A DNA stretch of 32,651 bases from an uncultured Lachnospira sp. (GTDB lineage Bacteria > Bacillota > Clostridia > Lachnospirales > Lachnospiraceae), in NCBI GenBank assembly GCA_947306285.1, contig CAMZGB010000002.1, positions 1 to 32,651 on the forward strand. Reading direction: 5' to 3'. Made by a program: the position numbers and the translations under genes. Positions 23,770-32,544 of this stretch are shown here, one piece after another (the first letter of the stretch is position 1; every line of letters begins with the position of its first letter). Under the pieces are notes generated by a model. That model saw only the letters and a program-made list of their open reading frames with translations. It searched no databases and was not told the DNA's origin.

Positions 23770-24576
23770 TTATCTGTATATTAGTATTGCTGTAGCAACG
23801 GCAGCATTTAAAGATTCTACTTCACCTTCCATTGGAATCTTTATTTTTTCATCAGCTTCGTTTGCTATTTCTTCGCTTAAACCGTTTGCTTCATTTCCGA
23901 TTAAAAATGCACGGTCATCTGCTAAATCAACCGTCGAAATATCTTTTCCATCCAAATGAGCTGCATAAGTCTTTACACCACTCGACTTGATTGTTTCAAC
24001 AGCATTCGCCAAATCATCCACCACTACGCAAGGTACTCTAAAAATAGAGCCCATAGTGGAACGAATTACTTTTGGATTGTAAAGGTCAACTGTGTCACTA
24101 CTCATCACCACGCCAGTGATGCCAGCACCCTCTCCAGTTCTAATAATAGTTCCAAGATTTCCAGGGTCTTGGATTTTATCTAAAACTACAATGCAACTGC
24201 TATCTTTGTCGCGCGCATCCAACATCTCCTCCAAAGTGTAGTCTTGCATTCTAACCACAGCAAGAACACCCTGTGGAGTTACTGTGTCAGACAGTTTCTT
24301 AAAAACATTATCTGCAACCACAGTGTAATCCACTCTATTAAATAAGTCAGGAATGTTATCGTATTTGTTGTCCGTTATATCCTTTGGTTCAACATCAATA
24401 TTATTTTCAACAAAACTCTCAGACACAAAGACAGAATCAATATCCATAGCTGGAATCTCTTTGAAAATTCTAATTCCTTCTACCACGAATAAGCCCTCAG
24501 CCTTTCGCTCCTTGGACTTCTCTCTTAGCTTAACAATTCTTTTTATTTGCTCATTGCTAGTTGATGTGATTATCAT
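23770..24576 (-). CDS. TrmH/SpoU-family RNA 2'-O-methyltransferase
   Basis: A 268-residue SPOUT methyltransferase, probably acting on rRNA or tRNA ribose. The N-terminus (MIITSTSNEQIKRIVKLREK) is the substrate-binding domain of the YsgA/RlmB-like group. The knotted SAM domain shows the three motifs: DPGNLGTIIRTGEGAG, LIGNEANGLSEE and IPMEGEVESLNAAVATAI. The start overlaps the dnaE stop by four bases (ATGA), so it is coupled to dnaE. The exact target nucleotide cannot be told from sequence. Confidence 0.93.
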   Translation of the reverse strand: MIITSTSNEQIKRIVKLREKSKERKAEGLFVVEGIRIFKEIPAMDIDSVFVSESFVENNIDVEPKDITDNKYDNIPDLFNRVDYTVVADNVFKKLSDTVTPQGVLAVVRMQDYTLEEMLDARDKDSSCIVVLDKIQDPGNLGTIIRTGEGAGITGVVMSSDTVDLYNPKVIRSTMGSIFRVPCVVVDDLANAVETIKSSGVKTYAAHLDGKDISTVDLADDRAFLIGNEANGLSEEIANEADEKIKIPMEGEVESLNAAVATAILIYR

Positions 24577-27500
24577 TTCACATTCTCCTCGCCAAATTTT
24601 TCTTTCAGTTCATTTATGAATTCCGGAGTTCCTCGAACACTCAATTTGCTGTCTAATTGTTTAACTTGTCTCTCCTCCATAAGAACAATCATCACTATAT
24701 CATTGCCGTGATTTGCCCAGAGTAGTTTTTCCAACTCGTCTTGCTTTTCAAAATATTCATTTTTGTTTTTAAAACTAATCCAAATCTTCGATGGCATATT
24801 TTCAAAAGAAGAAATATTGTTAGCAATAATCTTGCCATCGTTGTTTTCTTCTATCTGAGCTTCACCTGTAACAAATATTTTCTCGCCCTCTTCCATCAAA
24901 GTTCTGTACTGTTCATACTGTCTTGGAAAAACAATCACTTCAACAGTTCCAACCAAGTCTTCTAATGTTATGAAAGCCATCTGCTGACCTCTCTTGGTAA
25001 ACTTCTTCGTCAAAGTATTGATAATTCCGCCCACAGTCACCTTGCTCTTATCTTTAACCTTAGGGTCTTCACCCTCTTCAGGCTGATTGAAATCAACAGA
25101 TATATTTGTAATGTGACTCTTCCACTTGTCTTCTAATTGATCAAGAGGATGACCACTAACATAAATTCCAATAATCTCTTTTTCGAACTCAAGCATCTGG
25201 TCTTTATCAAACTCGCCACAGTCAGGCATTCTTACCTTGTATGACTCTTTTGTTTCTTCGTCGGCAATATCGAAAAACGAAACTTGTCCTTCCATTGCCG
25301 TCTTTCTCTCTTGTGAAACGCTGTCGCAGATGTCATTGTAGACCATCATCATCTGTTTTCTGGTTGCATCAAAGCAATCAAATGCTCCACATTTAATAAA
25401 GTTTTCAATCGCACGCTTATTCACACCGTGGTCTGTAGTTCTCACGATAAATTCATCTATATCTTTAAACTTTCCATTCTTCTCGCGTTCTTCGATAATC
25501 GCCGAAATGATTGGACGACCTACACTCTTAATAGCAGTCAATCCATATCTAATATCATCGCCTGCCGCTGTGAAATCGCCAAATCCTTCGTTGATGTTTG
25601 GAGGCAAAATTTCAATTCCCATTGATCTACATGAGTAAATGTATTCTGCCACCTTCGATGTATTATCCATAACAGACGAAAGCATTGCTGCCATAAACTC
25701 TGTTGGGTAATAATATTTTAGATAAGCTGTCTGGTACGCAACTACTGCATAAGCTGCTGCGTGAGATTTGTTGAAAGCGTACTTTGCAAAGTCCGTCATC
25801 TCATCATAAATCTTTGTGGCAACTTCTTCGCTTATTCCATTTTTGATACAACCTGGCACGCCCTCTTCCTCGTTTCCGTAAACGAAACTCTGACGTTCCT
25901 TCTCCATAACTGCTGCCTTCTTCTTACTCATCGCACGTCGAAGAAGATCGCTTCGACCAAGTGAATATCCAGCTAAGTCACGCACTATTTGCATAACTTG
26001 CTCCTGGTAAACAATACAGCCGTATGTTGGTTTGAGAATAGGCTCTAATTCTGGGCAGTCATATGTAACTGCATTAGGATTATTCTTGCCTTCCAAATAT
26101 TTTGGAATGAAGTCCATTGGACCTGGACGATATAAGGAGATTCCCGCAATTACATCCTCCAAAGTCTCTGGCTTTAGTTCCTTCATAAAGTTCTTCATAC
26201 CAGCACTCTCTAACTGGAAGATTCCTTCCGTGTTACCTGTGCCAATGTATGACAAAACTTTTTTGTCATCGTAATTTATATTTTTAAGGTCAACTTCGTC
26301 GCCTCTGTTTGCTTTTATTAGATCTATTGTATTCTGAATAACCGTTAGGTTTCGAAGACCTAAAAAGTCCATCTTCAGTAGTCCAAGTTCTTCTAGTGTA
26401 GTCATAATATACTGAGTTGTAACTGAACCATCACTCGCCAAAGACAATGGAACATACTCATCCACTGGCTTCGCACAAATAACTACACCTGCCGCATGCA
26501 TTGATGCATGACGTGGCAAGCCCTCAAGTCTCATTGACATATCAATCAGATATTTTACTTCAGGGTCATTATCATACTCTGTCTTCAACTCATTGCTAGT
26601 TGCAAGTGCTTCCGCCAAAGTAATATTTAACTCGTTTGGAATCATTTTTGCGATTTGATCACATCTAGCATAAGGCATATCAAGAACACGACCAACATCG
26701 CGGACAACACCCTTTGCCTTAAGTGTTCCAAACGTAACAATTTGAGCTACGTGGTCTTTGCCATACTTCTCTGCAACATAATCGATCACTTCCTGGCGTC
26801 TCTCGATACAGAAGTCGATATCAATATCGGGCATTGATACACGCTCTGGATTTAGGAAACGCTCAAACAGCAAAGCATAGCGAACTGGCTCAATATCTGT
26901 AATCTCCAAACAATAAGAAACAATACTTCCTGCTGCCGAACCTCGTCCTGGGCCTACTGGTATTCCATTTCTTTTCGCATAATCTATAAAGTCCCAAACA
27001 ATCAAGAAATACTCAATGTATCCCATGTCCTTGATTGTGTTTAATTCAAAATTAAGTCTTTCCTGCAATTCCTCTTTTGTGGCGTTGCAATTTGGATCTT
27101 CCTCTCCCCTCATAACTGGGTAGCGTTTCTCAAGACCCTTCTCACAAAGCTCCTTTAGATATGTCCAAGGAGTGTATCCATCTGGCACATCAAAGTTAGG
27201 CAACTTTGTCACGCCAAACTCAAACTCAACATTACATCTATCTGCAATCTTCTGAGTATTCTCTAGAGCCTGTGGTGCATACTTAAATAGCTCCGCCATC
27301 TCCTCTGGGCTCTTCAAATAGTACTGGCCACCCTCGTAGCGCATTCTGTCCTCATCGCTTTTGAGTTTGCCAGTCTGAATGCAAAGCAAAATGTCATGTG
27401 CTTCCACATCGTCTTTATATGTGTAGTGAACATCGTTCGTACAAACTAAGTCCACGCCAATATCTTTACTTAGTCTTAATAGTTGCTGGTTTACAGTCTG

Positions 27501-28049
27501 CTGCTCAGGAATTCCGTGATCTTGCATCTCAAGGAAATAGTTTCCTTCGCCGAAGATGTCTAAATACTTAAGTGCTGCTGCTTTTCCCTCCTCATAGTTT
27601 TCCTGTGCCAAATGTCTTTGTACTTCACCAGCAAGACATGCACTTAAGCATATGATTCCTTCGTGGAACTCGCGAAGAACTTCGTAGTCCACACGAGGTT
27701 TATAGTAAAATCCATCCACAAAACCTTTTGAGACAATCTTACAAAGATTCTCATAGCCCTTATTGTTTTCCGCAAGCAAAATGAGGTGATAGTAACGATT
27801 CTCGTTCTCACCCGCTTGCTTTTCAAACCTAGAACCTGGAGCCACATATACCTCGCAGCCGATGATAGGTTTAATTCCAACATCTTTTGCCGCACGATAA
27901 AAATCAATCGCGCCATACATCACACCGTGATCTGTAATGGCGAGACTGTTCATTCCAAGCTCTTTGGCCTGCTTTGTTATCTCTTTAATTTTACTTGAGC
28001 CGTCCAAAAGAGAATACTCTGTATGGACATGCAAATGTGTAAAATCCAT
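24573..28049 (-). CDS. dnaE: DNA polymerase III subunit alpha (DnaE type)
   Basis: A 1158-residue replicative polymerase of the DnaE class without an internal 3'-5' exonuclease domain (unlike PolC). Domains in order: PHP (HLHVHTEYSLLDG, from residue 5), palm/fingers with GPGRGSAAGS (366-375) and the catalytic acids PDIDIDF (407-413), helix-hairpin-helix region (~800-900), and a C-terminal OB fold (KVTVGGIINTLTKKFTKRGQ). The SD AGGAGA is well placed. An intrinsic terminator hairpin ends only 17 bp before the start codon, which leaves no room for a promoter between them. The methyltransferase gene is coupled downstream. Confidence 0.97.
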   Translation of the reverse strand: MDFTHLHVHTEYSLLDGSSKIKEITKQAKELGMNSLAITDHGVMYGAIDFYRAAKDVGIKPIIGCEVYVAPGSRFEKQAGENENRYYHLILLAENNKGYENLCKIVSKGFVDGFYYKPRVDYEVLREFHEGIICLSACLAGEVQRHLAQENYEEGKAAALKYLDIFGEGNYFLEMQDHGIPEQQTVNQQLLRLSKDIGVDLVCTNDVHYTYKDDVEAHDILLCIQTGKLKSDEDRMRYEGGQYYLKSPEEMAELFKYAPQALENTQKIADRCNVEFEFGVTKLPNFDVPDGYTPWTYLKELCEKGLEKRYPVMRGEEDPNCNATKEELQERLNFELNTIKDMGYIEYFLIVWDFIDYAKRNGIPVGPGRGSAAGSIVSYCLEITDIEPVRYALLFERFLNPERVSMPDIDIDFCIERRQEVIDYVAEKYGKDHVAQIVTFGTLKAKGVVRDVGRVLDMPYARCDQIAKMIPNELNITLAEALATSNELKTEYDNDPEVKYLIDMSMRLEGLPRHASMHAAGVVICAKPVDEYVPLSLASDGSVTTQYIMTTLEELGLLKMDFLGLRNLTVIQNTIDLIKANRGDEVDLKNINYDDKKVLSYIGTGNTEGIFQLESAGMKNFMKELKPETLEDVIAGISLYRPGPMDFIPKYLEGKNNPNAVTYDCPELEPILKPTYGCIVYQEQVMQIVRDLAGYSLGRSDLLRRAMSKKKAAVMEKERQSFVYGNEEEGVPGCIKNGISEEVATKIYDEMTDFAKYAFNKSHAAAYAVVAYQTAYLKYYYPTEFMAAMLSSVMDNTSKVAEYIYSCRSMGIEILPPNINEGFGDFTAAGDDIRYGLTAIKSVGRPIISAIIEEREKNGKFKDIDEFIVRTTDHGVNKRAIENFIKCGAFDCFDATRKQMMMVYNDICDSVSQERKTAMEGQVSFFDIADEETKESYKVRMPDCGEFDKDQMLEFEKEIIGIYVSGHPLDQLEDKWKSHITNISVDFNQPEEGEDPKVKDKSKVTVGGIINTLTKKFTKRGQQMAFITLEDLVGTVEVIVFPRQYEQYRTLMEEGEKIFVTGEAQIEENNDGKIIANNISSFENMPSKIWISFKNKNEYFEKQDELEKLLWANHGNDIVMIVLMEERQVKQLDSKLSVRGTPEFINELKEKFGEENVK

Positions 28050-28066
28050 AAGTCTCCTATTTGAAA

Positions 28067-28094
28067 AAACTTCCGGAATGTTTTCCGGAAGTTT
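28067..28094 (-). terminator. Intrinsic terminator just upstream of dnaE
   Basis: AAACTTCCGGAA (28067-28078) and TTCCGGAAGTTT (28083-28094) form a perfect 12-bp stem with a 4-nt loop. On the minus strand it is followed by a run of six T counting the last stem bases, then CAAATAGGAGA, the dnaE SD. Confidence 0.85.
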
Positions 28095-28104
28095 GTACTT
28101 TCAA

Positions 28105-28737
28105 TTATCTATTTCTTCGTACCGACGCCTCCAAAATGAATGCCTCAAAAACAAATATCGCTATGGTTGGCAACGCTGTTATCAATCCAAATGCTAGTGT
28201 CATTTTCGACGAACCATTTGCTAAAAAGCCATTTGATACTATTTGTCCTATGATTGGTAGCAACAATACCGCTGACAGTTTGTCTATAACTCTCACTAGC
28301 CCTAGTTCTCTCAAGATAAATATAAACATCATTATCAACAAAATCGATTCTGAGATTAAGTAGATAAGCAAGTTCGTCTTTTGTGCATTAGAATGAATAT
28401 ACTTAGTTAGAGTATAAATCATTATACATGCAGCTATTTGAATAACGTAATATACCGCCATAAAAATATATGCAAACTTGAGAAGTCCTTTTGACCTACC
28501 ACCTATTAAATCAACAATCATAAATAATAGACCAATACAAGCTATTAGACATACAACACCAACTGTAATATGTGCTAAATGTCTTACTCTGTCTACTTTT
28601 TCAAGCTGATTACCACCTGTAATCAACATAATAAAATATGTTCCTGTACATTTTGTAGGCTCTTTTGCTTGGAAAATAAGTCCACATTCTGCGATTCCTA
28701 CTAGAATATACACAATTATTGCTCTAATTCTACTCAT
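28105..28737 (-). CDS. Six-helix integral membrane protein of unknown function
   Basis: A 210-residue membrane protein, starting at the ATG at 28737 where GGAG lies 9 nt upstream; the longer frame from 28812 would add a non-hydrophobic 25-residue extension without an SD. Six hydrophobic segments are visible: AIIVYILVGIAECGLIF, ITVGVVCLIACIGLLFMIV, FAYIFMAVYYVIQIAACIM, LLIYLISESILLIMMFIFIL, SAVLLLPIIGQIVSNGFL and LAFGLITALPTIAIFVFEAF. The end is basic (ASVRRNR). There are no recognised transporter motifs. It lies between whiA and dnaE and is followed by a terminator. Confidence 0.75.
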   Translation of the reverse strand: MSRIRAIIVYILVGIAECGLIFQAKEPTKCTGTYFIMLITGGNQLEKVDRVRHLAHITVGVVCLIACIGLLFMIVDLIGGRSKGLLKFAYIFMAVYYVIQIAACIMIYTLTKYIHSNAQKTNLLIYLISESILLIMMFIFILRELGLVRVIDKLSAVLLLPIIGQIVSNGFLANGSSKMTLAFGLITALPTIAIFVFEAFILEASVRRNR

Positions 28738-28814
28738 AAAAATCATCTCCGATTCCAATAATCTCAAATACAATTTTACTACACTATAATAACCTTTGTC
28801 AAAAGAATACAAGC

Positions 28815-29774
28815 CTATTTAGGGCTCTCTTCTTCCCTTAGTTTATTAGCAATTTCACTGATTTTTCTTAGTCTATGGTTCACTCCAGACTTGCCGAGAG
28901 GTGGATTCATCAAATCTCCAATCTCCTGAAGCGAAGCCTCTGGATTTTCCACCCTAATTTTTGCAATCTGTTGCATTTTCTCTGATAAATAGGATAATCC
29001 AACCTCATTATCTATATATTTTATATCCTCAATTACTCTCTGAGCCGCGCCAACTGTCTTGTTTGTATTTGCTAAATCACAATTCATCTGTCTGTTGACC
29101 ATATTGTTCATCTCTTTGTCCACTTTAATAGTCTCAACTTCCAAAAGTGCTACTGGCGCCTCCATAATATTTAGTGCGTCCACAACTTTTTCGCTGTCTT
29201 TCAAATATACAACAAACTTATTCTTTCTATTTATAGTCTTCGCGTCCACGTCGAAGGTCTTTAATATATCTACAATCTGATTGGCCTTGTTCTCGTTTGT
29301 ACACTTTATTTCAAAATGATATGACTTTTCAGGATCACTAATAGATCCAGATGCCAAAAACGCTCCTCTTAAGTAAGCCCTTTTACAACAGTCCTTTTTT
29401 ATTATCTCATTTTTACTAACATTCATCTGCTCTTCTATTTCATTTTGCTTATTCATGATTCTTGTCTCGTTCAAAACTAAAAGAGCATCTTCACTATTTT
29501 TAATGTTTACCAAATATGATTTCTTCGAGTGAGATAATTGATTGTCCTTTTCTTCTACATCAGTATCTATATGGAAAGTTTTCCAAAGCAATTCTCTAAA
29601 TTTCTTTGCTGTCACTTCAGTATCAGTCTGCACGCATACCTTATAGTTGTCATCCTCATCTATCAAAACATTTCCACACATTGAAATCAGGGCAGCAATT
29701 TCTGCTACCCTGCAATGTTTTGCATTACTAATGCGATCTGCTAATTCAGTTTTTACTTTTGAAGTAAAACTCAT
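28815..29774 (-). CDS. whiA: DNA-binding protein WhiA
   Basis: A conserved Gram-positive regulator; in Streptomyces it controls sporulation and in Bacillus it affects cell division. The 319-residue length fits. The N-terminal and central parts are the LAGLIDADG-type homing-endonuclease-like fold (RAYLRGAFLASGSISDP, YHFEIKCTNE). The C-terminus is the helix-turn-helix with LQEIGDLMNPPLGKSGVNHR. The order murB-rapZ-whiA is standard for Firmicutes, though yvcK, usually between rapZ and whiA, is absent here. There are 2 bp between rapZ and whiA. Confidence 0.96.
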   Translation of the reverse strand: MSFTSKVKTELADRISNAKHCRVAEIAALISMCGNVLIDEDDNYKVCVQTDTEVTAKKFRELLWKTFHIDTDVEEKDNQLSHSKKSYLVNIKNSEDALLVLNETRIMNKQNEIEEQMNVSKNEIIKKDCCKRAYLRGAFLASGSISDPEKSYHFEIKCTNENKANQIVDILKTFDVDAKTINRKNKFVVYLKDSEKVVDALNIMEAPVALLEVETIKVDKEMNNMVNRQMNCDLANTNKTVGAAQRVIEDIKYIDNEVGLSYLSEKMQQIAKIRVENPEASLQEIGDLMNPPLGKSGVNHRLRKISEIANKLREEESPK

Positions 29775-29776
29775 AA

Positions 29777-30637
29777 TTATCTATCTATATCACGATGTGC
29801 TTTTCTCAAACCGTAATTGCTGTCATCTGTTGATAGTTTGTCGTAAAGTTCGTTTGCCACAGTAACTGATCTGTGGTGTCCGCCTGTACAACCAATTCCT
29901 ATAACTAATTGATTCTTTCCCTCATCTATATAATTTGGAATCAAGAACTCAATCATATCAAACAGTTTGTCTAAGAAAATCTCTGACACCGGCGAATTAA
30001 GAACAAAATCTCGCACTTCCTTGTCCTTACCAGTTTTCTTTTTCAACTTTGGTTCGTAGTATGGATTTGGTAGGAATCTTACGTCGAATACCAAGTCACA
30101 ATCTGCTGGTACACCAAACTTAAATCCAAAAGAAAGTATTGTAACAAATAAATTGTTGTAATCCTTATTCATTACAAAAATATTTTCTATTTCTTTTCGC
30201 AAATCTCTAATCAAAAGATTGCTTGTATCTATAATATAGTCTGCTTGTTCTTTCAAGAAAGCAAGCTTTGTTCTTTCCTCTTCAATTTCATTGTAAACAC
30301 TATCCTGGTCTCCCATTGGATGAGAACGCCTTGTCTCTTTAAATCTCTTAACTAGTGTATCATTGTCGCAATCTAAGAATAGAATCTCGTATTCTTGATC
30401 CTTTTCTTTCAACTCTGCAAGAACATCGTTCATTTTATCAAGACGAGCACCAGATCTTATATCGACTCCAATTGCCACTTTGTTCTTTTCACTATTCTCT
30501 GCAAATACTAAATCTGCAAAGTTGTTTATTAACTCAATAGGCAAATTATCGGCACAATAAAAACCACTGTCCTCAAAAATCTTTAATGCTGAAATTTTTC
30601 CTGCTCCAGAAATACCTGTAACGATTACAAAACGCAT
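29777..30637 (-). CDS. rapZ: RapZ/YvcJ-family nucleotide-binding protein, altered Walker A
   Basis: A 286-residue P-loop protein. The family binds GTP/ATP and, in E. coli, RNA (GlmZ adaptor). The Walker A reads GISGAGKIS: the Ser or Thr that normally follows GK and coordinates Mg2+ is Ile (codon ATT), with Ser one place later. Other family features are kept: FYCADNLP, LDCDNDTLVKRFKETRRSHP, the FGFKFG motif, the DVRFLPNPYY element and the C-terminal GIGCTGGHHRSV loop. The gene is between murB and whiA. The missing residue may reduce nucleotide hydrolysis; it should be checked against close relatives before being called inactivating. Confidence 0.94.
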   Translation of the reverse strand: MRFVIVTGISGAGKISALKIFEDSGFYCADNLPIELINNFADLVFAENSEKNKVAIGVDIRSGARLDKMNDVLAELKEKDQEYEILFLDCDNDTLVKRFKETRRSHPMGDQDSVYNEIEEERTKLAFLKEQADYIIDTSNLLIRDLRKEIENIFVMNKDYNNLFVTILSFGFKFGVPADCDLVFDVRFLPNPYYEPKLKKKTGKDKEVRDFVLNSPVSEIFLDKLFDMIEFLIPNYIDEGKNQLVIGIGCTGGHHRSVTVANELYDKLSTDDSNYGLRKAHRDIDR

Positions 30638-30652
30638 ATTATCACTCCATTT

Positions 30653-30666
30653 TTATGTAAACCAAT
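30653..30666 (-). repeat. 14-bp post-stop motif, copy 3
   Basis: Minus-strand ATTGGTTTACATAA begins 5 nt after the murB stop, in the gap before rapZ, and runs into the rapZ SD region. It is identical to the copies at 13204 and 18550. Confidence 0.7.
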
Positions 30667-30671
30667 TTATT

Positions 30672-31565
30672 CTATCCGATAATTCTTACTTCTGTCTCTA
30701 AGTCCACGCCAAATTCTTCTTTGACTTTTGCCTGTACATCTTTTATAACCTGAATCACTTCTGTGGCGCTGGCCTCTCCACAATTAATTACGAATCCACT
30801 ATGTTTCTCAGAAACCATAGCATCTCCTACTCGGTAACCTTTCATGCCAGAGTCTTGAACTAATTTTCCTGCATAATAACCTTCAGGTCTTTTAAATGTA
30901 CTTCCAGCACTTGGATATTCAAGCGGCTGACTTGCTTTTCTCTTGCTCATAAGAAGTGCCATAACCTCTGCAATCTCACCCATCACTCCAAGTTCTAGTT
31001 TGATACAAGCCTCAAGAACAATCATCTTCTCTTTCATCACGCGGCTTGTTCTATATCCTAATTCTAATTCTTCATTCTCTAAAGTTTGGATTTCACCATT
31101 TTGATCTACTACCTTCACCCACTTAAGAACATCTTTCATCTCTCCACCGTAGGCTCCGGCATTCATCACGACAGCTCCACCCATGTTTCCAGGGATGCCG
31201 TGCGCAAATTCGAAACCAGCTAAATCATTTTCCATAGCAATAGTTGCTACTTTTGATAGTTTAGCTCCTGCTTCCACAATTATTTCTTCGCCGCGGACAT
31301 CAATCTCTGAAATCTTTTTATCTACTTCCACAATGGCTCCATCGTAACCTTCATCTTTCACAAGCAAGTTGCTTCCGTTTCCGATAACCATATATGGATA
31401 GTTTGCTTCTCTTAAAACTTTTAGAACTTCGACAAGTTCATCTGTAGAATTTGGCGCAATATAAAGACTGGCATTTCCACCACACTTAAATGTAGTGTGT
31501 TCTGCCATGTTTTCATTTTCTTTGACGCTGTCAGCGCCCACAATTTGTTTTAGTTTCTCTATCAT
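30672..31565 (-). CDS. murB: UDP-N-acetylenolpyruvoylglucosamine reductase
   Basis: The second enzyme of UDP-MurNAc synthesis; an FAD-dependent, NADPH-using reductase in the cytoplasm. The start is the ATG at 31565 (AAGGA 8 nt upstream) rather than the in-frame TTG at 31571, which is too close to the SD; this gives 297 residues. FAD motifs are present: NTTFKCGG-like (HTTFKCGG), IGNGSNLLV and GIPGNMGGAVVMNAGAYGG. The catalytic Ser lies in PSAGSTFKRP, and the C-terminal Glu region is VDLETEVRIIG. The family is type IIb. It is co-transcribed with the ROK kinase upstream and rapZ downstream. Confidence 0.97.
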   Translation of the reverse strand: MIEKLKQIVGADSVKENENMAEHTTFKCGGNASLYIAPNSTDELVEVLKVLREANYPYMVIGNGSNLLVKDEGYDGAIVEVDKKISEIDVRGEEIIVEAGAKLSKVATIAMENDLAGFEFAHGIPGNMGGAVVMNAGAYGGEMKDVLKWVKVVDQNGEIQTLENEELELGYRTSRVMKEKMIVLEACIKLELGVMGEIAEVMALLMSKRKASQPLEYPSAGSTFKRPEGYYAGKLVQDSGMKGYRVGDAMVSEKHSGFVINCGEASATEVIQVIKDVQAKVKEEFGVDLETEVRIIG

Positions 31566-31578
31566 TACCAAATTCCTT

Positions 31579-32544
31579 TTAGTCCAAAATTACTGTTTCT
31601 TCTGATCTAGTAACCAAAGCTGCTGCTCCAATAATTCCTGCGTCATTACCAAGCTCAGCAAGTCTCACTTCTGCGTTACTACAAGGAGCAAAACAGTTAT
31701 CTCTATAATATCCTTCAATATTGTCAATCAAGTACTGACCAGCCTTACTAACTCCACCGCCAATAACAAAAGCTTGTGGATTTACAACACTTGCAATAAT
31801 GCCAAGGCCTTTGCCCATGTACTCAGCCATTTGCTTAACTACTTCTATAGCAGCTGCATCTCCTTCTTTTGCCAAATTGAATACATCTCTACATGCAAGA
31901 GGATTCATATCTCGCATCTTTGTTGGCTCACCGTGAGCCTCCATATATCTTTTTGCAAGTCTAACTACGCCAGTCGCTGAACAATACTGCTCAAGACAAC
32001 CTTTTCTTCCGCAGCCACACTCTTCAGTTTCTTCTTCATTTAAAGTAATGTGTCCCACTTCGCCGGCGCCTCCGTTGAAGCCCTGAACAATTCTATTATT
32101 GATAACGACTCCACCGCCAACACCTGTACCAAGTGTAAGCATTACGATACTGTCGAATTCTTTTCCAGCTCCAAGCCAGTCTTCGCCCAACGCTGCCACG
32201 TTTGCATCATTGTCAGCCTTCACTGGGACACCGTGGAATAACTGAGACAATTTTTCTGAAACATTAAAAGTTCCCCATCCCAAGTTTACACAATTTAAAA
32301 CTGTGCCGTTAGATAGAACTGGACCTGGCAAACCAATTCCAACACCTTCAATATCATTTGGAGTCATATTCCACTGCTCCATCTTTTCATCCAAAGATGC
32401 ACAAATATCACTCAAAATATTTTCACCATTATTACTAGTGTCAGATGGAATCTCCCATTTCTCCACTATCTCGCCATTAGTTCTTATTAATCCAATTTTA
32501 ACTGTGGTGCCACCGACATCCACACCAAAACAATACTCTCTCAT
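31579..32544 (-). CDS. glcK: ROK-family glucokinase
   Basis: Phosphorylates glucose with ATP in the cytoplasm. 321 residues, the usual ROK length. ATP motif DVGGTTVKIGLI at the N-terminus; the ROK signature includes GAGEVGHITL and the zinc motif CGCGRKGCLEQY. Catalytic Asp in KADNDANVAALGE. The ATG directly abuts the stop of the upstream hprK gene with no spacer, and the SD lies inside hprK. It could also act on other hexoses, but the motif set is typical of GlcK of Gram-positives. Confidence 0.93.
   Translation of the reverse strand: MREYCFGVDVGGTTVKIGLIRTNGEIVEKWEIPSDTSNNGENILSDICASLDEKMEQWNMTPNDIEGVGIGLPGPVLSNGTVLNCVNLGWGTFNVSEKLSQLFHGVPVKADNDANVAALGEDWLGAGKEFDSIVMLTLGTGVGGGVVINNRIVQGFNGGAGEVGHITLNEEETEECGCGRKGCLEQYCSATGVVRLAKRYMEAHGEPTKMRDMNPLACRDVFNLAKEGDAAAIEVVKQMAEYMGKGLGIIASVVNPQAFVIGGGVSKAGQYLIDNIEGYYRDNCFAPCSNAEVRLAELGNDAGIIGAAALVTRSEETVILD

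Noticed and set aside
28738-28812. Longer start for the six-TM membrane protein
   Set aside because: The 25-residue extension is not membrane-like and lacks an SD; GGAG precedes the ATG at 28737.
31566-31571. TTG start for murB
   Set aside because: It lies only 2 nt from the SD; the ATG at 31565 has normal spacing.
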